Source of the DNA: Pseudomonas versuta
GTDB taxonomy: Bacteria; Pseudomonadota; Gammaproteobacteria; Pseudomonadales; Pseudomonadaceae
Length of the DNA stretch: 64,000 nucleotides
Assembly: GCF_001294575.1 (NCBI RefSeq)
Contig: NZ_CP012676.1
Span: 4,353,501 to 4,417,500, forward strand
Direction: 5' to 3'
The notes under the pieces are model-generated. The model made no database searches and had not been told where the DNA came from. It was given only the letters and a program-made list of their open reading frames with translations. Below are positions 39,822-48,840 of this stretch, one piece after another (position 1 is the stretch's first letter; every line of letters begins with the position of its first letter). The position numbers and the translations under genes were made by a program.

Positions 39822-41744
39822 TCAGGAGCGAATGGCGGGGGCTCGCTGCCAGTCCAGTTCATTGGCGGGCATCGGGCGACCAAACCAGTAGCCCTGCCCA
39901 AGATCGCACTTCAAGTCGAGCAGGAACCGCGCCTGCCCGACTTGCTCGATACCCTCGGCATGAACCTGCAGGCCCATGCTTTGCGACAACGCGATGACCG
40001 CCCGAACAATGGCCACGTCATCATTGTCGGAAGGTAGCCCCGCGACAAATCCCTGATCGATCTTGAGTTTCTGCACCGGCAATTGCTTGAGCCGCAGCAA
40101 GGACGAGAACCCCGTTCCAAAGTCGTCGATGGCCAGTCGCAAACCCAGCTTGCGCAACCGGTTCATCTGCTCAAGCGCACCCTGTGAATCTTCCATCACT
40201 GCACTCTCAGTGACTTCCAGCTCCAGCAGCGCAGGATCCAGTCCGGTATCCGCCAGCACCGTGGAAACCAGGGTGTACAGCTCGGGGCGAGCAAACAAAC
40301 GGCTGGAAATATTCACCGCCACAAACGACAGCGCCACTCCGGCAGATTGCCACTGACACATTTGCCAACAGGCTTGTTCCAGGACCCAGGCGTCGATTTC
40401 GGCAATCAGCCCGGTACGTTCGGCAATTGGAATGAACTCCCCCGGCGACACCAGTCCACGTTGTGGATGCTGCCAGCGCACCAGCGCTTCGACTCCGATC
40501 AGATGACTGGTCTGCAGATCGTGGACCGGCTGGTAGTACACCCGCAGCTCCTGCTGCTCCAGAGCCCGGCGCAGATCGCTGGCCACCTCTATCCGGTACT
40601 GCGCGAGGGCGGTCAGCTCTTCGGTGTATAAGGCATAGCCTTCGCGCCCCGCCTTTTTGGCCTTGAACAAGGCCGAGTCTGCATTGCGCAGCAGTTGCTC
40701 GGCGTTCAATGCATCGTTGGGGAACACACTGATGCCGACACTGGCGCTTATAAATAACTGATGCCTGTCGATTTCAAAAGCGCCTTTCATAACCTCTAGC
40801 ACCTGTTGCGCCAGGGCAGCAGCCTGCGTCACTTGCGGGCAACTTTCGACCAGCACCGCAAATTCATCACCGCCCAGCCGGGCCACAGTAAAGCCTTTGC
40901 CAAACACGCTCTGCAAACGATCCGCGACGGCCTTGAGCAACAGGTCACCCACGTTATGGCCGAGGCTGTCATTGATGATTTTGAAATGATCCAGATCGAT
41001 CATCAGCAGCGCGCAGCCAGACTTTAGGCGTTGCGCCGCCGCCAGTGTCTGCTCGGTACGATCGGTGAATAACAACCGGTTGGGCAGGTCGGTCAGCGGA
41101 TCGTGATGCGCCAGCCGAGTCAGCTCGGTCTGGGACTTTTTAATCGCCGAAATATCGCTAAAGACCGCGACGTAGTGAGTGACCTGCCCCTCGGCATCGG
41201 TGATCGCACGCACGGTTTGCCACTGCGGGTAGATCTCGCCGCTTTTGCGCCGGTTCCAGATCTCGCCGTGCCAATCACCGTTTTCCTGCAATGACTTGAA
41301 CACCGCGGCATAGAACTGCGGACCATGGCGGCCCGACTTGAACATATTGGGCCGTCGCCCCAGCACCTCTTGCGCCGGGTAACCGGTGATTTCAACCAGG
41401 GCGCGATTGACATGCACAATCACGCCATTGCGGTCGCTTACCAGCACTCCCTCACGGGTACAGTCAAACACCACTGCCGCCTGGCGCAAACGCTCCTGAT
41501 CCTGACGCTGGCGCTTCGAGTTCACGCCCTGGCCGAGAAAACCGGACAGGCGGCCAAGGACAAGAAAAATCAGGATCGTGGTTATAAACGCCCAAACGTA
41601 GCCATTTATGAGCTGCCAATGGGCTAACTGAGCCGAATTATCGAAATAACTGTTCAATAAATGATCAGTTATTTGCAGCCAGAAAACCGATAACAGCCCG
41701 TATGACAAGGCCGCCCGCAAGGCATCGCGATAAGAAACCGACAT
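39822..41744 (-). CDS. Membrane PAS-GGDEF-EAL c-di-GMP protein
   Basis: 640 residues. Two N-terminal helices (about 10-27 and 48-70), a PAS domain (about 85-205, with a GEIWNRRKSGEIYPQWQTV block), a GGDEF domain with intact GGDEF at 291-295, and an EAL domain with EAL at 419-421. No RxxD inhibitory site is visible 5 residues before GGDEF. The EAL catalytic residues look complete (VAVNISSRLF, EVTESAVMED, DDFGTGFSSL, KIDQGFV), so both synthesis and breakdown of c-di-GMP are possible on paper. It is divergent from desA, as for PA0285-PA0286 in P. aeruginosa. Confidence 0.95.
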   Translation of the reverse strand: MSVSYRDALRAALSYGLLSVFWLQITDHLLNSYFDNSAQLAHWQLINGYVWAFITTILIFLVLGRLSGFLGQGVNSKRQRQDQERLRQAAVVFDCTREGVLVSDRNGVIVHVNRALVEITGYPAQEVLGRRPNMFKSGRHGPQFYAAVFKSLQENGDWHGEIWNRRKSGEIYPQWQTVRAITDAEGQVTHYVAVFSDISAIKKSQTELTRLAHHDPLTDLPNRLLFTDRTEQTLAAAQRLKSGCALLMIDLDHFKIINDSLGHNVGDLLLKAVADRLQSVFGKGFTVARLGGDEFAVLVESCPQVTQAAALAQQVLEVMKGAFEIDRHQLFISASVGISVFPNDALNAEQLLRNADSALFKAKKAGREGYALYTEELTALAQYRIEVASDLRRALEQQELRVYYQPVHDLQTSHLIGVEALVRWQHPQRGLVSPGEFIPIAERTGLIAEIDAWVLEQACWQMCQWQSAGVALSFVAVNISSRLFARPELYTLVSTVLADTGLDPALLELEVTESAVMEDSQGALEQMNRLRKLGLRLAIDDFGTGFSSLLRLKQLPVQKLKIDQGFVAGLPSDNDDVAIVRAVIALSQSMGLQVHAEGIEQVGQARFLLDLKCDLGQGYWFGRPMPANELDWQRAPAIRS

Positions 41745-41893
41745 AAGAAAGTTAAAGCACCTACAAAAAAAGAGGAATCATAGTGTAAGAAACATCCGGG
41801 CACTCTTATCTGAAAGGGTGACTGGTTTTATCTGGCTGCATGGGGATAATGCGTGTTGCAGTTTTTTTTACCTTCCCGAGGGCCAAACAGCCT

Positions 41894-43078
41894 ATGTGGT
41901 ACAACGGTTTTCTCGACTTGTCGGCCTGGCAACTGGTTGCAGTCACCCTGTTGATGACCCACGTGACCATTATCGGCGTCACGGTCTATCTACACCGCTA
42001 TTCAGCGCACCGCTCCCTGGAGCTTAACGGTGGCCTGAAACACTTCTTCCGTTTCTGGCTGTGGCTGACCACGGCTCAAAACACCCGCGAGTGGACAGCC
42101 ATCCACCGTAAACACCATGCCAAATGCGAAACCGTTGATGACCCGCACAGCCCGGTCATCAAAGGGTTATCGACCGTTTTGCGAAAAGGTGCAGAGCTAT
42201 ATCGCGAGGAAGCGCAGAATCCGGAAACGCTGCGTATTTATGGCAAGAACTGCCCTGAAGACTGGATTGAACGCAATCTGTACTCGCGCTACAAAATGCT
42301 GGGTGTCAGTTTGATGCTGGTCATCGACCTGATGCTGTTCGGCGCCATCGGCCTGACGATCTGGGCCATTCAGATGATGTGGATCCCGGTATGGGCTGCG
42401 GGCGTGGTCAACGGCCTGGGCCATGCCGTGGGCTATCGCAACTTTGAATGCCGCGATGCGGCGACCAATCTGGTGCCATGGGGCATCATCATTGGCGGCG
42501 AAGAGCTGCACAACAACCACCACACCTACCCTAACTCGGCCAAGATGTCGGTCAAGAAGTGGGAATTCGACCTGGGCTGGGCTTGGATCAAAGTCTTCAG
42601 CTTTTTGCGTCTGGCCAAGGTTCAGCGTGTTGCCCCGATCGCCCACCGGGTTGAAGGCAAGGGCAGTCTGGATATGGACACCGCGATGGCGATCCTCAAC
42701 AACCGCTTCCAGATCATGGCTCAATACCGCAAGCTGGTGATCGCGCCGCTGGTGCAACAAGAGCTGGCCAAGGTCGATCATTCGGTTCGTCACCAGTTCC
42801 GCCGCGCCAAGCGCCTGCTGTCGCGTGAAACCAGCCTGTTGGAAGAGCGCCATCACCAGCGTATCGAAACCATGCTCGAGCATAGCCACTCGCTGAAAGT
42901 GATCTACGAGAAGCGTCTGGCCCTGCAACAGATCTGGCTCAAAACCAGTACCAATGGTCATGACATGCTGGCGGCGATCAAGGAATGGGTGCATGAGGCA
43001 GAAGCCAGCGGCATTCAGTCGCTGCGCGAGTTTGCCCATCAGCTGAAAACCTACTCGCTGCGTCCTGCAACGGTATAA
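41894..43078 (+). CDS. desA: Fatty acid delta-9 desaturase DesA
   Basis: 394 residues from the ATG at 41894 (MWYNGFLDLSAW). A membrane di-iron desaturase with three histidine boxes: HRYSAHR (34-40), HRKHH (71-75) and HNNHH (206-210). P. aeruginosa DesA introduces a cis-9 double bond into acyl chains of membrane phospholipids under oxygen. The last 130 residues form a soluble helical tail. GAGGG lies about 12 bases before the ATG; 18 further in-frame codons upstream are probably untranslated. I see no DesT-type operator. Confidence 0.95.
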   Translation: MWYNGFLDLSAWQLVAVTLLMTHVTIIGVTVYLHRYSAHRSLELNGGLKHFFRFWLWLTTAQNTREWTAIHRKHHAKCETVDDPHSPVIKGLSTVLRKGAELYREEAQNPETLRIYGKNCPEDWIERNLYSRYKMLGVSLMLVIDLMLFGAIGLTIWAIQMMWIPVWAAGVVNGLGHAVGYRNFECRDAATNLVPWGIIIGGEELHNNHHTYPNSAKMSVKKWEFDLGWAWIKVFSFLRLAKVQRVAPIAHRVEGKGSLDMDTAMAILNNRFQIMAQYRKLVIAPLVQQELAKVDHSVRHQFRRAKRLLSRETSLLEERHHQRIETMLEHSHSLKVIYEKRLALQQIWLKTSTNGHDMLAAIKEWVHEAEASGIQSLREFAHQLKTYSLRPATV

Positions 43079-43089
43079 AGGCAACACGG

Positions 43090-43240
43090 CTCCCACATGA
43101 CCGGTGTGGGAGACTGCAATGCCTGTGGATCGCGATACTGGGCAATAACCTTGTGAGAGCTGGCTTGCCAGCGATTGAGTTACCAGATACTGATTGAAAT
43201 ATCGCGGTATCTGCATCGCTGGCAAGCCAGCTCCCACATG
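43090..43240. repeat. REP-like cluster after desA
   Basis: A short perfect hairpin CTCCCACA/TGTGGGAG (43090-43112) precedes a longer element whose arms are TTGTGAGAGCTGGCTTGCCAGCGAT (from 43151) and ATCGCTGGCAAGCCAGCTCCCACA (to 43239). This is the GTGGGAGC class. Confidence 0.78.
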
Positions 43241-43266
43241 TAGTTCGATCACTCAGATGCTGTTTT

Positions 43267-43845
43267 CTATGGCGCCTGAATCACCCGCGCCAACTCTGAC
43301 GTGCCAACTCTCAGCAACCATGCCGTTTTGCAGCTGGCCAACTCGATGATCTGCTCTGCACCCGGCATATTCACCATCTGTCCCGCAAGGTTCATTACCA
43401 GCGCCTCACGGGAATACACCCCACCGCCCAGGTGTTAGATCGCCGCAATCAACTCGCGCAGCTCCAGCGGCAAGCGCCAGCGTGTGCGCAAGGCTGAGCC
43501 ATAGGCGGCTCCGAACTCTGCCGGGGACTCGTCAATAACCCGGGGGTCGAGCTCGCCACCGGTCTGCTGCCACTCCTGCAAGCAGCGCAATAGCGCCAGA
43601 TCCCCCAGGCGGTGCAGCAGCCCGGCGCAATAGCAGCGTTGCTGATCAAGACTGAGCAGCAACGCCAGCGATTGACCATAATCAGCAGCACGCAGCGACA
43701 CGGTCCAATGCTTCTCGGCGTAGTCCCACAGACAAGTATCGCTCAACTGCGCGCCGTGTTTGAGTGCCAGCCCAAGCACCAGATTCATGCTTTGGCCCGG
43801 ACCTAATCGCTGCAAAGCCTGTGACAGGGTCTGCGCAGGGCTCAC
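43267..43845 (-). pseudogene. HDOD-domain protein, interrupted and truncated
   Basis: From a GTG at 43845 the frame encodes part of an HDOD domain (AGLLHRLGDLALL, EFGAAYGSALRTRWRLPLELRELIAAI) and then meets a TAA at 43435-43437. The same frame goes on for 56 codons (HLGGGVYSREALVMNLAGQMVNM...) to a TAG at 43267, and these codons continue the HDOD-type helices. So a single nonsense change has split the gene. The first third of a usual HDOD domain is also missing: upstream the frame hits TGA at 43879-43881. HDOD proteins are signalling modules lacking the HD metal site. The gene is most likely dead. Confidence 0.82.
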
Positions 43846-43932
43846 CCGATGTTGATCGGCGTAAGGCCTGCACCTTAGTCAAAGGCAGCCGGTGGATACA
43901 GAAAAAAGCACTCGAATGAATAACTCAAACCC

Positions 43933-43959
43933 AAAAAAAACCGCCGAAGCGGTTTTTTT
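43933..43959 (-). terminator. Terminator after gabT
   Basis: AAAAAAAACCGC, loop CGAA, GCGGTTTTTTT. A perfect stem with T runs in both directions; it ends the gabD-gabT operon. Confidence 0.93.
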
Positions 43960-43990
43960 GTCTATCGAGTCACAACTTGCGAGTCAGGAC

Positions 43991-45274
43991 TCAAGCCAGT
44001 TCAGCGAAGCACTCTTCGATAATGGCCAGGCCTTTGTCCAGTTGCTCGTCTGGCGAGGTCAGCGGCACCAGCACGCGCAGCACGTTGCCGTAAGGGCCGC
44101 ACGACAGCAGGATCAGACCCTTGTCACGCGCCTTGGCCACTATTTGAGCCACGGCTGCTGCGTTCGGCTTGTGCGTATCACCGCCTTCAAACAGCTCGAC
44201 TGCGATCATTGCGCCCAAGGCACGTACATCACCGATAACCGGGTACTTGGCCTGAATAGCCTTGAGGCCAGTGACCAGACGCTCGCCGACTGCCTTGCAG
44301 CGATCCAGCAAGTGCTCTTCTTCAAACACTTCAAGCACTGCCAGGGCAGCTGCGCAAGCAATCGGGCTACCGGCGTAGGTACCGCCCAGGCCGCCTGGGG
44401 CGATAGCGTCCATGTATTCGGTCTTGCCGCACACACCGGCCAGCGGGAAGCCGCCAGCGATGGATTTGGCGAACGTGGTCAGGTCGGCAGTCACACCCAT
44501 TTGTTCCATGGCGAAGAAAGTGCCGGTACGGCCAGCGCCGGTTTGCACTTCGTCCGCGATCAGCAGGATGCCGTGCTTGTCGCACAGTTCGCGCAGACGG
44601 GCCATAAACGCTTTGGGAGCGACGTAGAAACCACCTTCGCCCTGGACCGGCTCGATGATGATTGCAGCGATGTCTTTGGGCTCTGCGTCATTTTTGAAGA
44701 TGCGCTCAATGCTGGCGATGGAATCGTCAACGCTGATGCCGTGCAGTTCACACGGGTACAGGGCGCGGAAAATACCGCCTGGCATCAGGCCCATGCCGGC
44801 CGAGTAAGGGACGACTTTGCCGGTGAGGCCCAGGGTCATCATGGTACGACCGTGGTAAGCACCCGTGAACGCAATCACGCCGGCACGGCCAGTGGCAGCA
44901 CGGGCGATTTTCACGGCGTTCTCGACCGCTTCGGAACCGGTGGTGACCAGCAGGGTTTTCTTGTCGAAATTACCCGGTACCTTGGCGTTGATTTTTTCGC
45001 ACAGCTCTACGTACGGCTCGTAAGCCAGTACCTGGAAGCAAGTGTGGGTCAGCTTGGTCAGTTGCTCTTGCACGGCGGCAATGATTTTCGGGTGCAGGTG
45101 ACCGGTATTCAGTACTGCGATACCGCCCGCGAAGTCGATGAACTCACGACCCTCTACGTCGGTAACAGTGGCGTTCTTCGCCGATTCGGCGAAGATCGGG
45201 TGAATCTGGCCAACGCCGCGCGGGACAGCGGCTTCACGGCGTTTCATCAGGGATGCGTTGGTCTTGTTGCTCAT
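43991..45274 (-). CDS. gabT: 4-aminobutyrate aminotransferase GabT
   Basis: 427 residues, GAGGA before the ATG. A class III PLP transaminase that moves the amino group of GABA to 2-oxoglutarate, giving succinate semialdehyde. The PLP lysine is K270 in TFAKSIAGG, with the pyridine-nitrogen aspartate in ADEVQTGAGRTG and the phosphate-binding TTGSEAVENA. It follows gabD by 175 bases on the same strand; the product goes straight to GabD. It could also act on 5-aminovalerate (DavT-like). Confidence 0.95.
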   Translation of the reverse strand: MSNKTNASLMKRREAAVPRGVGQIHPIFAESAKNATVTDVEGREFIDFAGGIAVLNTGHLHPKIIAAVQEQLTKLTHTCFQVLAYEPYVELCEKINAKVPGNFDKKTLLVTTGSEAVENAVKIARAATGRAGVIAFTGAYHGRTMMTLGLTGKVVPYSAGMGLMPGGIFRALYPCELHGISVDDSIASIERIFKNDAEPKDIAAIIIEPVQGEGGFYVAPKAFMARLRELCDKHGILLIADEVQTGAGRTGTFFAMEQMGVTADLTTFAKSIAGGFPLAGVCGKTEYMDAIAPGGLGGTYAGSPIACAAALAVLEVFEEEHLLDRCKAVGERLVTGLKAIQAKYPVIGDVRALGAMIAVELFEGGDTHKPNAAAVAQIVAKARDKGLILLSCGPYGNVLRVLVPLTSPDEQLDKGLAIIEECFAELA

Positions 45275-45449
45275 GGTGTCCTCATTCGCCGCGAATCAAA
45301 CGGCGTGGTTCAAAGCTGACGCGCCTGGGAGACAACAATGCCAGCATGCGATGATCGACTGGCATGGCGTTCCCGGCCACAGAAATTAACGATTTGAAAC
45401 ACAGAGGGGGCAGCGCTCTCGTGCCCCTCCTGCTGAACCACCCGCCGGG

Positions 45450-46892
45450 TTAGATGCCCAGGCAGAGATATTTGATTTCCAGGTAGTCTTCGATGCCGTA
45501 CTTGGAGCCTTCACGGCCCAGGCCCGAGGCCTTGATGCCGCCAAACGGTGCGACCTCGTTGGAAATCAGGCCCGTGTTGACGCCAACCATGCCGTATTCC
45601 AGGGCTTCAGCCACACGGAATACACGGCTCAGGTCACGGGCATAGAAGTACGACGCCAGACCGAACTCGGTGTCGTTGGCCATCGCGATCACTTCAGCTT
45701 CATCTTTGAAGCGGAACAGAGGCGCCAGCGGACCGAAGGTTTCTTCCTTGGCCACGGCTGCGTTTTTCGGCACGTTGATCAGAATGGTCGGCTCGAAGAA
45801 GCTGCCTTCCAGGCTGTTACCGCCGCTCAACAGGGTCGCGCCTTTGCTCAGGGCATCGGCAATGTGCTCTTTGACCTTGGCTACAGCCTTGTCATCGATC
45901 AGCGGGCCAGTGGTGGTGCCTTCGTCCAGACCGTTACCGATCTTCAGCTTGGCCACAGCCACTTTCAGTTTTTCAGCGAACGCGTCGTACACCGAGTCCT
46001 GAATGTACAGACGGTTGGCACAGACGCAGGTCTGGCCGTTGTTGCGGTACTTGGAAATGATCGCGCCTTCGACGGCCTTATCCAGGTCCGCGTCGTCGAA
46101 CACGATAAACGGCGCGTTGCCGCCCAGTTCCAGCGAAACTTTTTTGATGTCCTTGGCGCATTCAGCCATCAGTTGACGACCGATTTCGGTCGAACCGGTG
46201 AAGGACAACTTGCGCACGATCGGGTTGCTGGTCAGTTCGCCGCCGATGTCGCCGGCGCTGCCGGTGACTACGCTCAGCACGCCCTTGGGGATGCCGGCAC
46301 GGTGCGCCAGCTCAACCAGAGCCAGGGCCGAGAACGGAGTTTGCGAAGCAGGCTTGATGACCATCGTGCAGCCAGCGGCCAAAGCCGGGCCTGCTTTACG
46401 GGTGATCATGGCCGCCGGAAAGTTCCAGGGCGTGATTGCAGCGGTCACACCGATAGGTTGCTTGATCACGATCAGGCGCTTGTCCGGCTGGTGACCCGGG
46501 ATCACGTCGCCATAAATACGCTTGGCTTCTTCAGCGAACCACTCGATGAACGAGGCGGCGTAGACAATTTCGCCCTTGGCTTCGGCCAGTGGCTTGCCTT
46601 GCTCCAGGGTCATCAGGCGACCGAGGTCGTCCTGGTTTTCAATCAACAGCTCAAACCAGCGACGCAGTTTGGTTGCACGCTCTTTGGCGGTCAGTGCACG
46701 CCAGGCCGGCAAGGCCTTGTCGGCTGCTTCAATTGCACGACGGGTTTCGGCTGCGCCCATTTTTGGCACAGTGCCGATGATTTCACCGGTAGCAGGGTTG
46801 TTGACCTTGATCGTCTGACCACCGTCCGCATCCACCCAAGCACCATCGATGTAGGCTTGTTGGCGGAACAACTGTGCGTCTTTGAGCTGCAT
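45450..46892 (-). CDS. gabD: Succinate-semialdehyde dehydrogenase GabD
   Basis: 480 residues from the ATG at 46892 (MQLKDAQLFRQQAYIDG), with AAGGAAAG upstream. It oxidises succinate semialdehyde to succinate with NADP. The catalytic cysteine is C289 (NNGQTCVC) and the general base E255 (LELGGN); the cofactor block TPWNFPAAM and FTGSTEIGRQLM are intact. First gene of gabD-gabT. An inverted repeat 154 bases upstream of the start could be an operator. Confidence 0.96.
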   Translation of the reverse strand: MQLKDAQLFRQQAYIDGAWVDADGGQTIKVNNPATGEIIGTVPKMGAAETRRAIEAADKALPAWRALTAKERATKLRRWFELLIENQDDLGRLMTLEQGKPLAEAKGEIVYAASFIEWFAEEAKRIYGDVIPGHQPDKRLIVIKQPIGVTAAITPWNFPAAMITRKAGPALAAGCTMVIKPASQTPFSALALVELAHRAGIPKGVLSVVTGSAGDIGGELTSNPIVRKLSFTGSTEIGRQLMAECAKDIKKVSLELGGNAPFIVFDDADLDKAVEGAIISKYRNNGQTCVCANRLYIQDSVYDAFAEKLKVAVAKLKIGNGLDEGTTTGPLIDDKAVAKVKEHIADALSKGATLLSGGNSLEGSFFEPTILINVPKNAAVAKEETFGPLAPLFRFKDEAEVIAMANDTEFGLASYFYARDLSRVFRVAEALEYGMVGVNTGLISNEVAPFGGIKASGLGREGSKYGIEDYLEIKYLCLGI

Positions 46893-47240
46893 GTTGGCTT
46901 TCCTTAACAGCACCGCGCAGGCGCGGAGCGAATTATTGATAGTAGAAAGGCGCCATGGAAGGCTGCCGTCAGGAAGTCATTCACTGCCAAAGTATCTAAA
47001 TGACGCACAAAAATGTTGCCGTGCGGTTCAGCACTCAGACAAGAGCGTTTGAAATCTCAAACGAATCCTAGGGTCAATAGGGGTAAAGGACAATAGGCTG
47101 TTCGAAAAAAAGAACAAGCGGCCATCTTTCACCCGTTTTTCACCCGGCCCCCATTAATAGCTCATAACGCGTCAGGAAACACCTCACGAATCAGCAGCAT
47201 GGACGTACGACACACAGATGAGTATTATGGCGCCCGCATT
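46893..47240. other. Promoter region between gabD and tRNA-Arg
   Basis: 348 bases with the divergent promoters of gabD and the tRNA gene. The inverted repeat at 47046-47063 is the only clear structure. I found no -24/-12 element for gabD. Confidence 0.5.
47046..47063. promoter_or_regulatory. Inverted repeat, possible gabD operator
   Basis: CGTTTGA-AATC-TCAAACG, perfect 7-base arms around 4 bases. Size and symmetry fit a dimeric repressor or activator site. The regulator is unknown and not encoded nearby. Confidence 0.45.
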
Positions 47241-47317
47241 GCACCAGTAGCTCAGCTGGATAGAGTACTGCCCTCCGAAGGCAGTGGTCGTGGGTTCGAA
47301 TCCCGCCTGGTGCACCA
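47241..47317 (+). tRNA. tRNA-Arg (anticodon CCG)
   Basis: 77 bases including the encoded CCA. Acceptor stem GCACCAG with CTGGTGC, D arm with AGCTCAGCTGGATAGAGT, anticodon stem CTGCC/GGCAG with loop CTCCGAA (anticodon CCG, reading CGG), and T arm GTGGGTTCGAATCCCGC. All four stems pair without mismatch. tRNA-Arg genes are frequent integration targets, but no integrase or second copy of the 3' end is in the window. Confidence 0.97.
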
Positions 47318-47713
47318 AAATCATGTTTCTAGTTGTCACCTGATACCTACGAAGCATCCGACAAAGCCCGCCCTGTGCGGGCTTTGTCGTTTCTGCATGC
47401 CCCCCTCATCCTGTGGCTGCCCTTAGAGGTCGATCTTGATCGGACTCGGCGCGGTGATTTCATCGAACCTCAGCCCGAAAGAGCTGATCAGAAAATGATG
47501 CGCCGGCCCAATGCGGCGCGGCCATCAAAGCCCCGACAGGCACAAAAACTGCTGCACGCCTGATCGCGCTACCAGACATGTACGATCACGGGGCATCGGC
47601 TGTAGATAGCCTGCTCCGGACATTGCCGTCGAGGCGGTTCAGTCTTATCGTTCCCCGGCCCTGCTGAAGCCGCGCGCCAGCAGCCTCAATCGCACAAAAC
47701 ATGGAGTGAAATC
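47318..47713. other. Intergenic region after tRNA-Arg
   Basis: 396 bases. It starts with the terminator at 47361-47387. The rest has no convincing gene; a 76-codon open frame from 47333 crosses the terminator and has no ribosome site. It ends with the promoter region of nudK. Confidence 0.5.
47361..47387 (+). terminator. Terminator after tRNA-Arg
   Basis: ACAAAGCCCGC, 5-base loop, GCGGGCTTTGT: a perfect 11-base stem. The following T run is short (CGTTTCT), so termination may be partial. Confidence 0.75.
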
Positions 47714-48313
47714 ATGAAGCAAGCCACGCCCACCAAGGATCGTGTGCGGATCAGGCAAGTAGAAGTGCTGTCGGACAACTGGTACGTGCTGCGCAAGACC
47801 ACTTTCGACTTCCAGGGCCGGGACGGTATCTGGCGAACTATGTCGCGCGAGACCTATGACCGCGGTAACGGCGCCACGATCCTGCTGTACAGCACAGTGA
47901 AAAAGACAGTGGTACTGACCCGTCAATTCCGCTTTCCCGCCTATGTCAACGAGCATGACGGCCTTCTGATTGAGACCTGCGCAGGGCTGCTGGACCAGGA
48001 TGATCCACACACCTGTATCCGCAAGGAGACTGAAGAGGAAACCGGCTATCGCATTGAAAACGTGCGTAAGGTTTTTGAAGCGTTCATGAGCCCCGGTTCA
48101 GTTACCGAGCGCCTGCACTTCTTTGTCGGGGAATACTCTGACCAGGACAAGGTCAGCGAGGGGGGAGGCCTTGAAGCCGAGGGGGAGGAGATCGAAGTTC
48201 TGGAGTTGCCTCTGGACGAAGCGCTGGCCATGATCGACACCGGAGAGATCAAGGACGGCAAGACCATCATGCTCTTGCAGTACGCGAAGCTACAGGGGCT
48301 GATGGACTGCTGA
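47714..48313 (+). CDS. nudK: Nudix hydrolase NudK (GDP-mannose pyrophosphatase)
   Basis: 199 residues, GGAGTG before the ATG. The Nudix box appears as [23 protein letters not shown], with the metal-binding glutamates in EEETGY, in the same variant form as I recall for E. coli NudK. The flanking [28 protein letters not shown] and [14 protein letters not shown] also follow NudK. NudK splits GDP-mannose into GMP and mannose-1-phosphate. The next gene is 24 bases downstream and may be cotranscribed. Confidence 0.9.
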   Translation: MKQATPTKDRVRIRQVEVLSDNWYVLRKTTFDFQGRDGIWRTMSRETYDRGNGATILLYSTVKKTVVLTRQFRFPAYVNEHDGLLIETCAGLLDQDDPHTCIRKETEEETGYRIENVRKVFEAFMSPGSVTERLHFFVGEYSDQDKVSEGGGLEAEGEEIEVLELPLDEALAMIDTGEIKDGKTIMLLQYAKLQGLMDC

Positions 48314-48337
48314 TTTTCGCACTTCGGGAGGTTGCTT

Positions 48338-48754
48338 ATGTATAGCCATATCCAGATCGGGGCACGCGATGTGCCGGCGCTGGCGGTCTTTTATGATGCG
48401 GTGCTGGCCACTCTGGGCCTGGTGCGCATTGTCCATGATGATGAAGACAGCGGGCCTGCGGGAGCGGGATGGCAGCGCCCCGGGCTTTACTGGCCACAGT
48501 TCTATATTCAGACACCGATCAATGGTTTGCCCGCGACGTGGGGCAATGGCGTACAGGTGAGTTTTGCCGCGCCCTCGATTGAGCAGGTAGAAGCGGCCTG
48601 GCTCACGGCCTTGCGGCTCGGCGGCACGGATGAGGGCGCTCCGGGCAAGCGGCCACAATATGGCGACGATTATTACGGTGCTTATTGCCGTGATCCCGAA
48701 GGCAACAAGTTGTGCTTTGTGTTTGCCCGGTCGATGGCGACCCAGCAGAAGTAA
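48338..48754 (+). CDS. VOC (glyoxalase/dioxygenase fold) family protein
   Basis: 138 residues from the ATG at 48338, with GGGAGG upstream. One vicinal-oxygen-chelate domain: MYSHIQIGARDVPALAVFYDAVLATLGL at the start and YYGAYCRDPEGNKLCFVF at the end. The metal ligands are uncertain: a His near the start (H4) is present, but the expected C-terminal Glu is not obvious. Function unknown; such proteins include glyoxalases and antibiotic-binding proteins. Confidence 0.85.
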   Translation: MYSHIQIGARDVPALAVFYDAVLATLGLVRIVHDDEDSGPAGAGWQRPGLYWPQFYIQTPINGLPATWGNGVQVSFAAPSIEQVEAAWLTALRLGGTDEGAPGKRPQYGDDYYGAYCRDPEGNKLCFVFARSMATQQK

Positions 48755-48769
48755 CTGCACTTTTGTTCT

Positions 48770-48828
48770 GTAGGAGCGAGCTTGCTCGCGATCTGTTAAG
48801 AAAAGATCGCGAGCAAGCTCGCTCCTAC
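48770..48828. repeat. REP palindrome with perfect 25-base arms
   Basis: Starts GTAGGAGCGAGCTTGCTCGC and returns as its exact complement after a 9-base loop. The longest perfect palindrome in the window. It fills the gap between the VOC gene and the convergent ydgA-type gene. Confidence 0.92.
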
Positions 48829-48840
48829 GATTTGCAGCGT

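Noticed and set aside
43892..45319. Long open frame (about 475 codons) antisense to gabT
   Set aside because: Pure shadow of the firmly identified gabT; composition is not protein-like.
47333..47563. A 76-codon frame after tRNA-Arg
   Set aside because: It crosses the tRNA terminator hairpin, lacks a ribosome site and has arbitrary composition.
47241..47713. Possible integration site at tRNA-Arg
   Set aside because: No integrase, no second copy of the tRNA 3' end and no change in gene content after the tRNA within the window.
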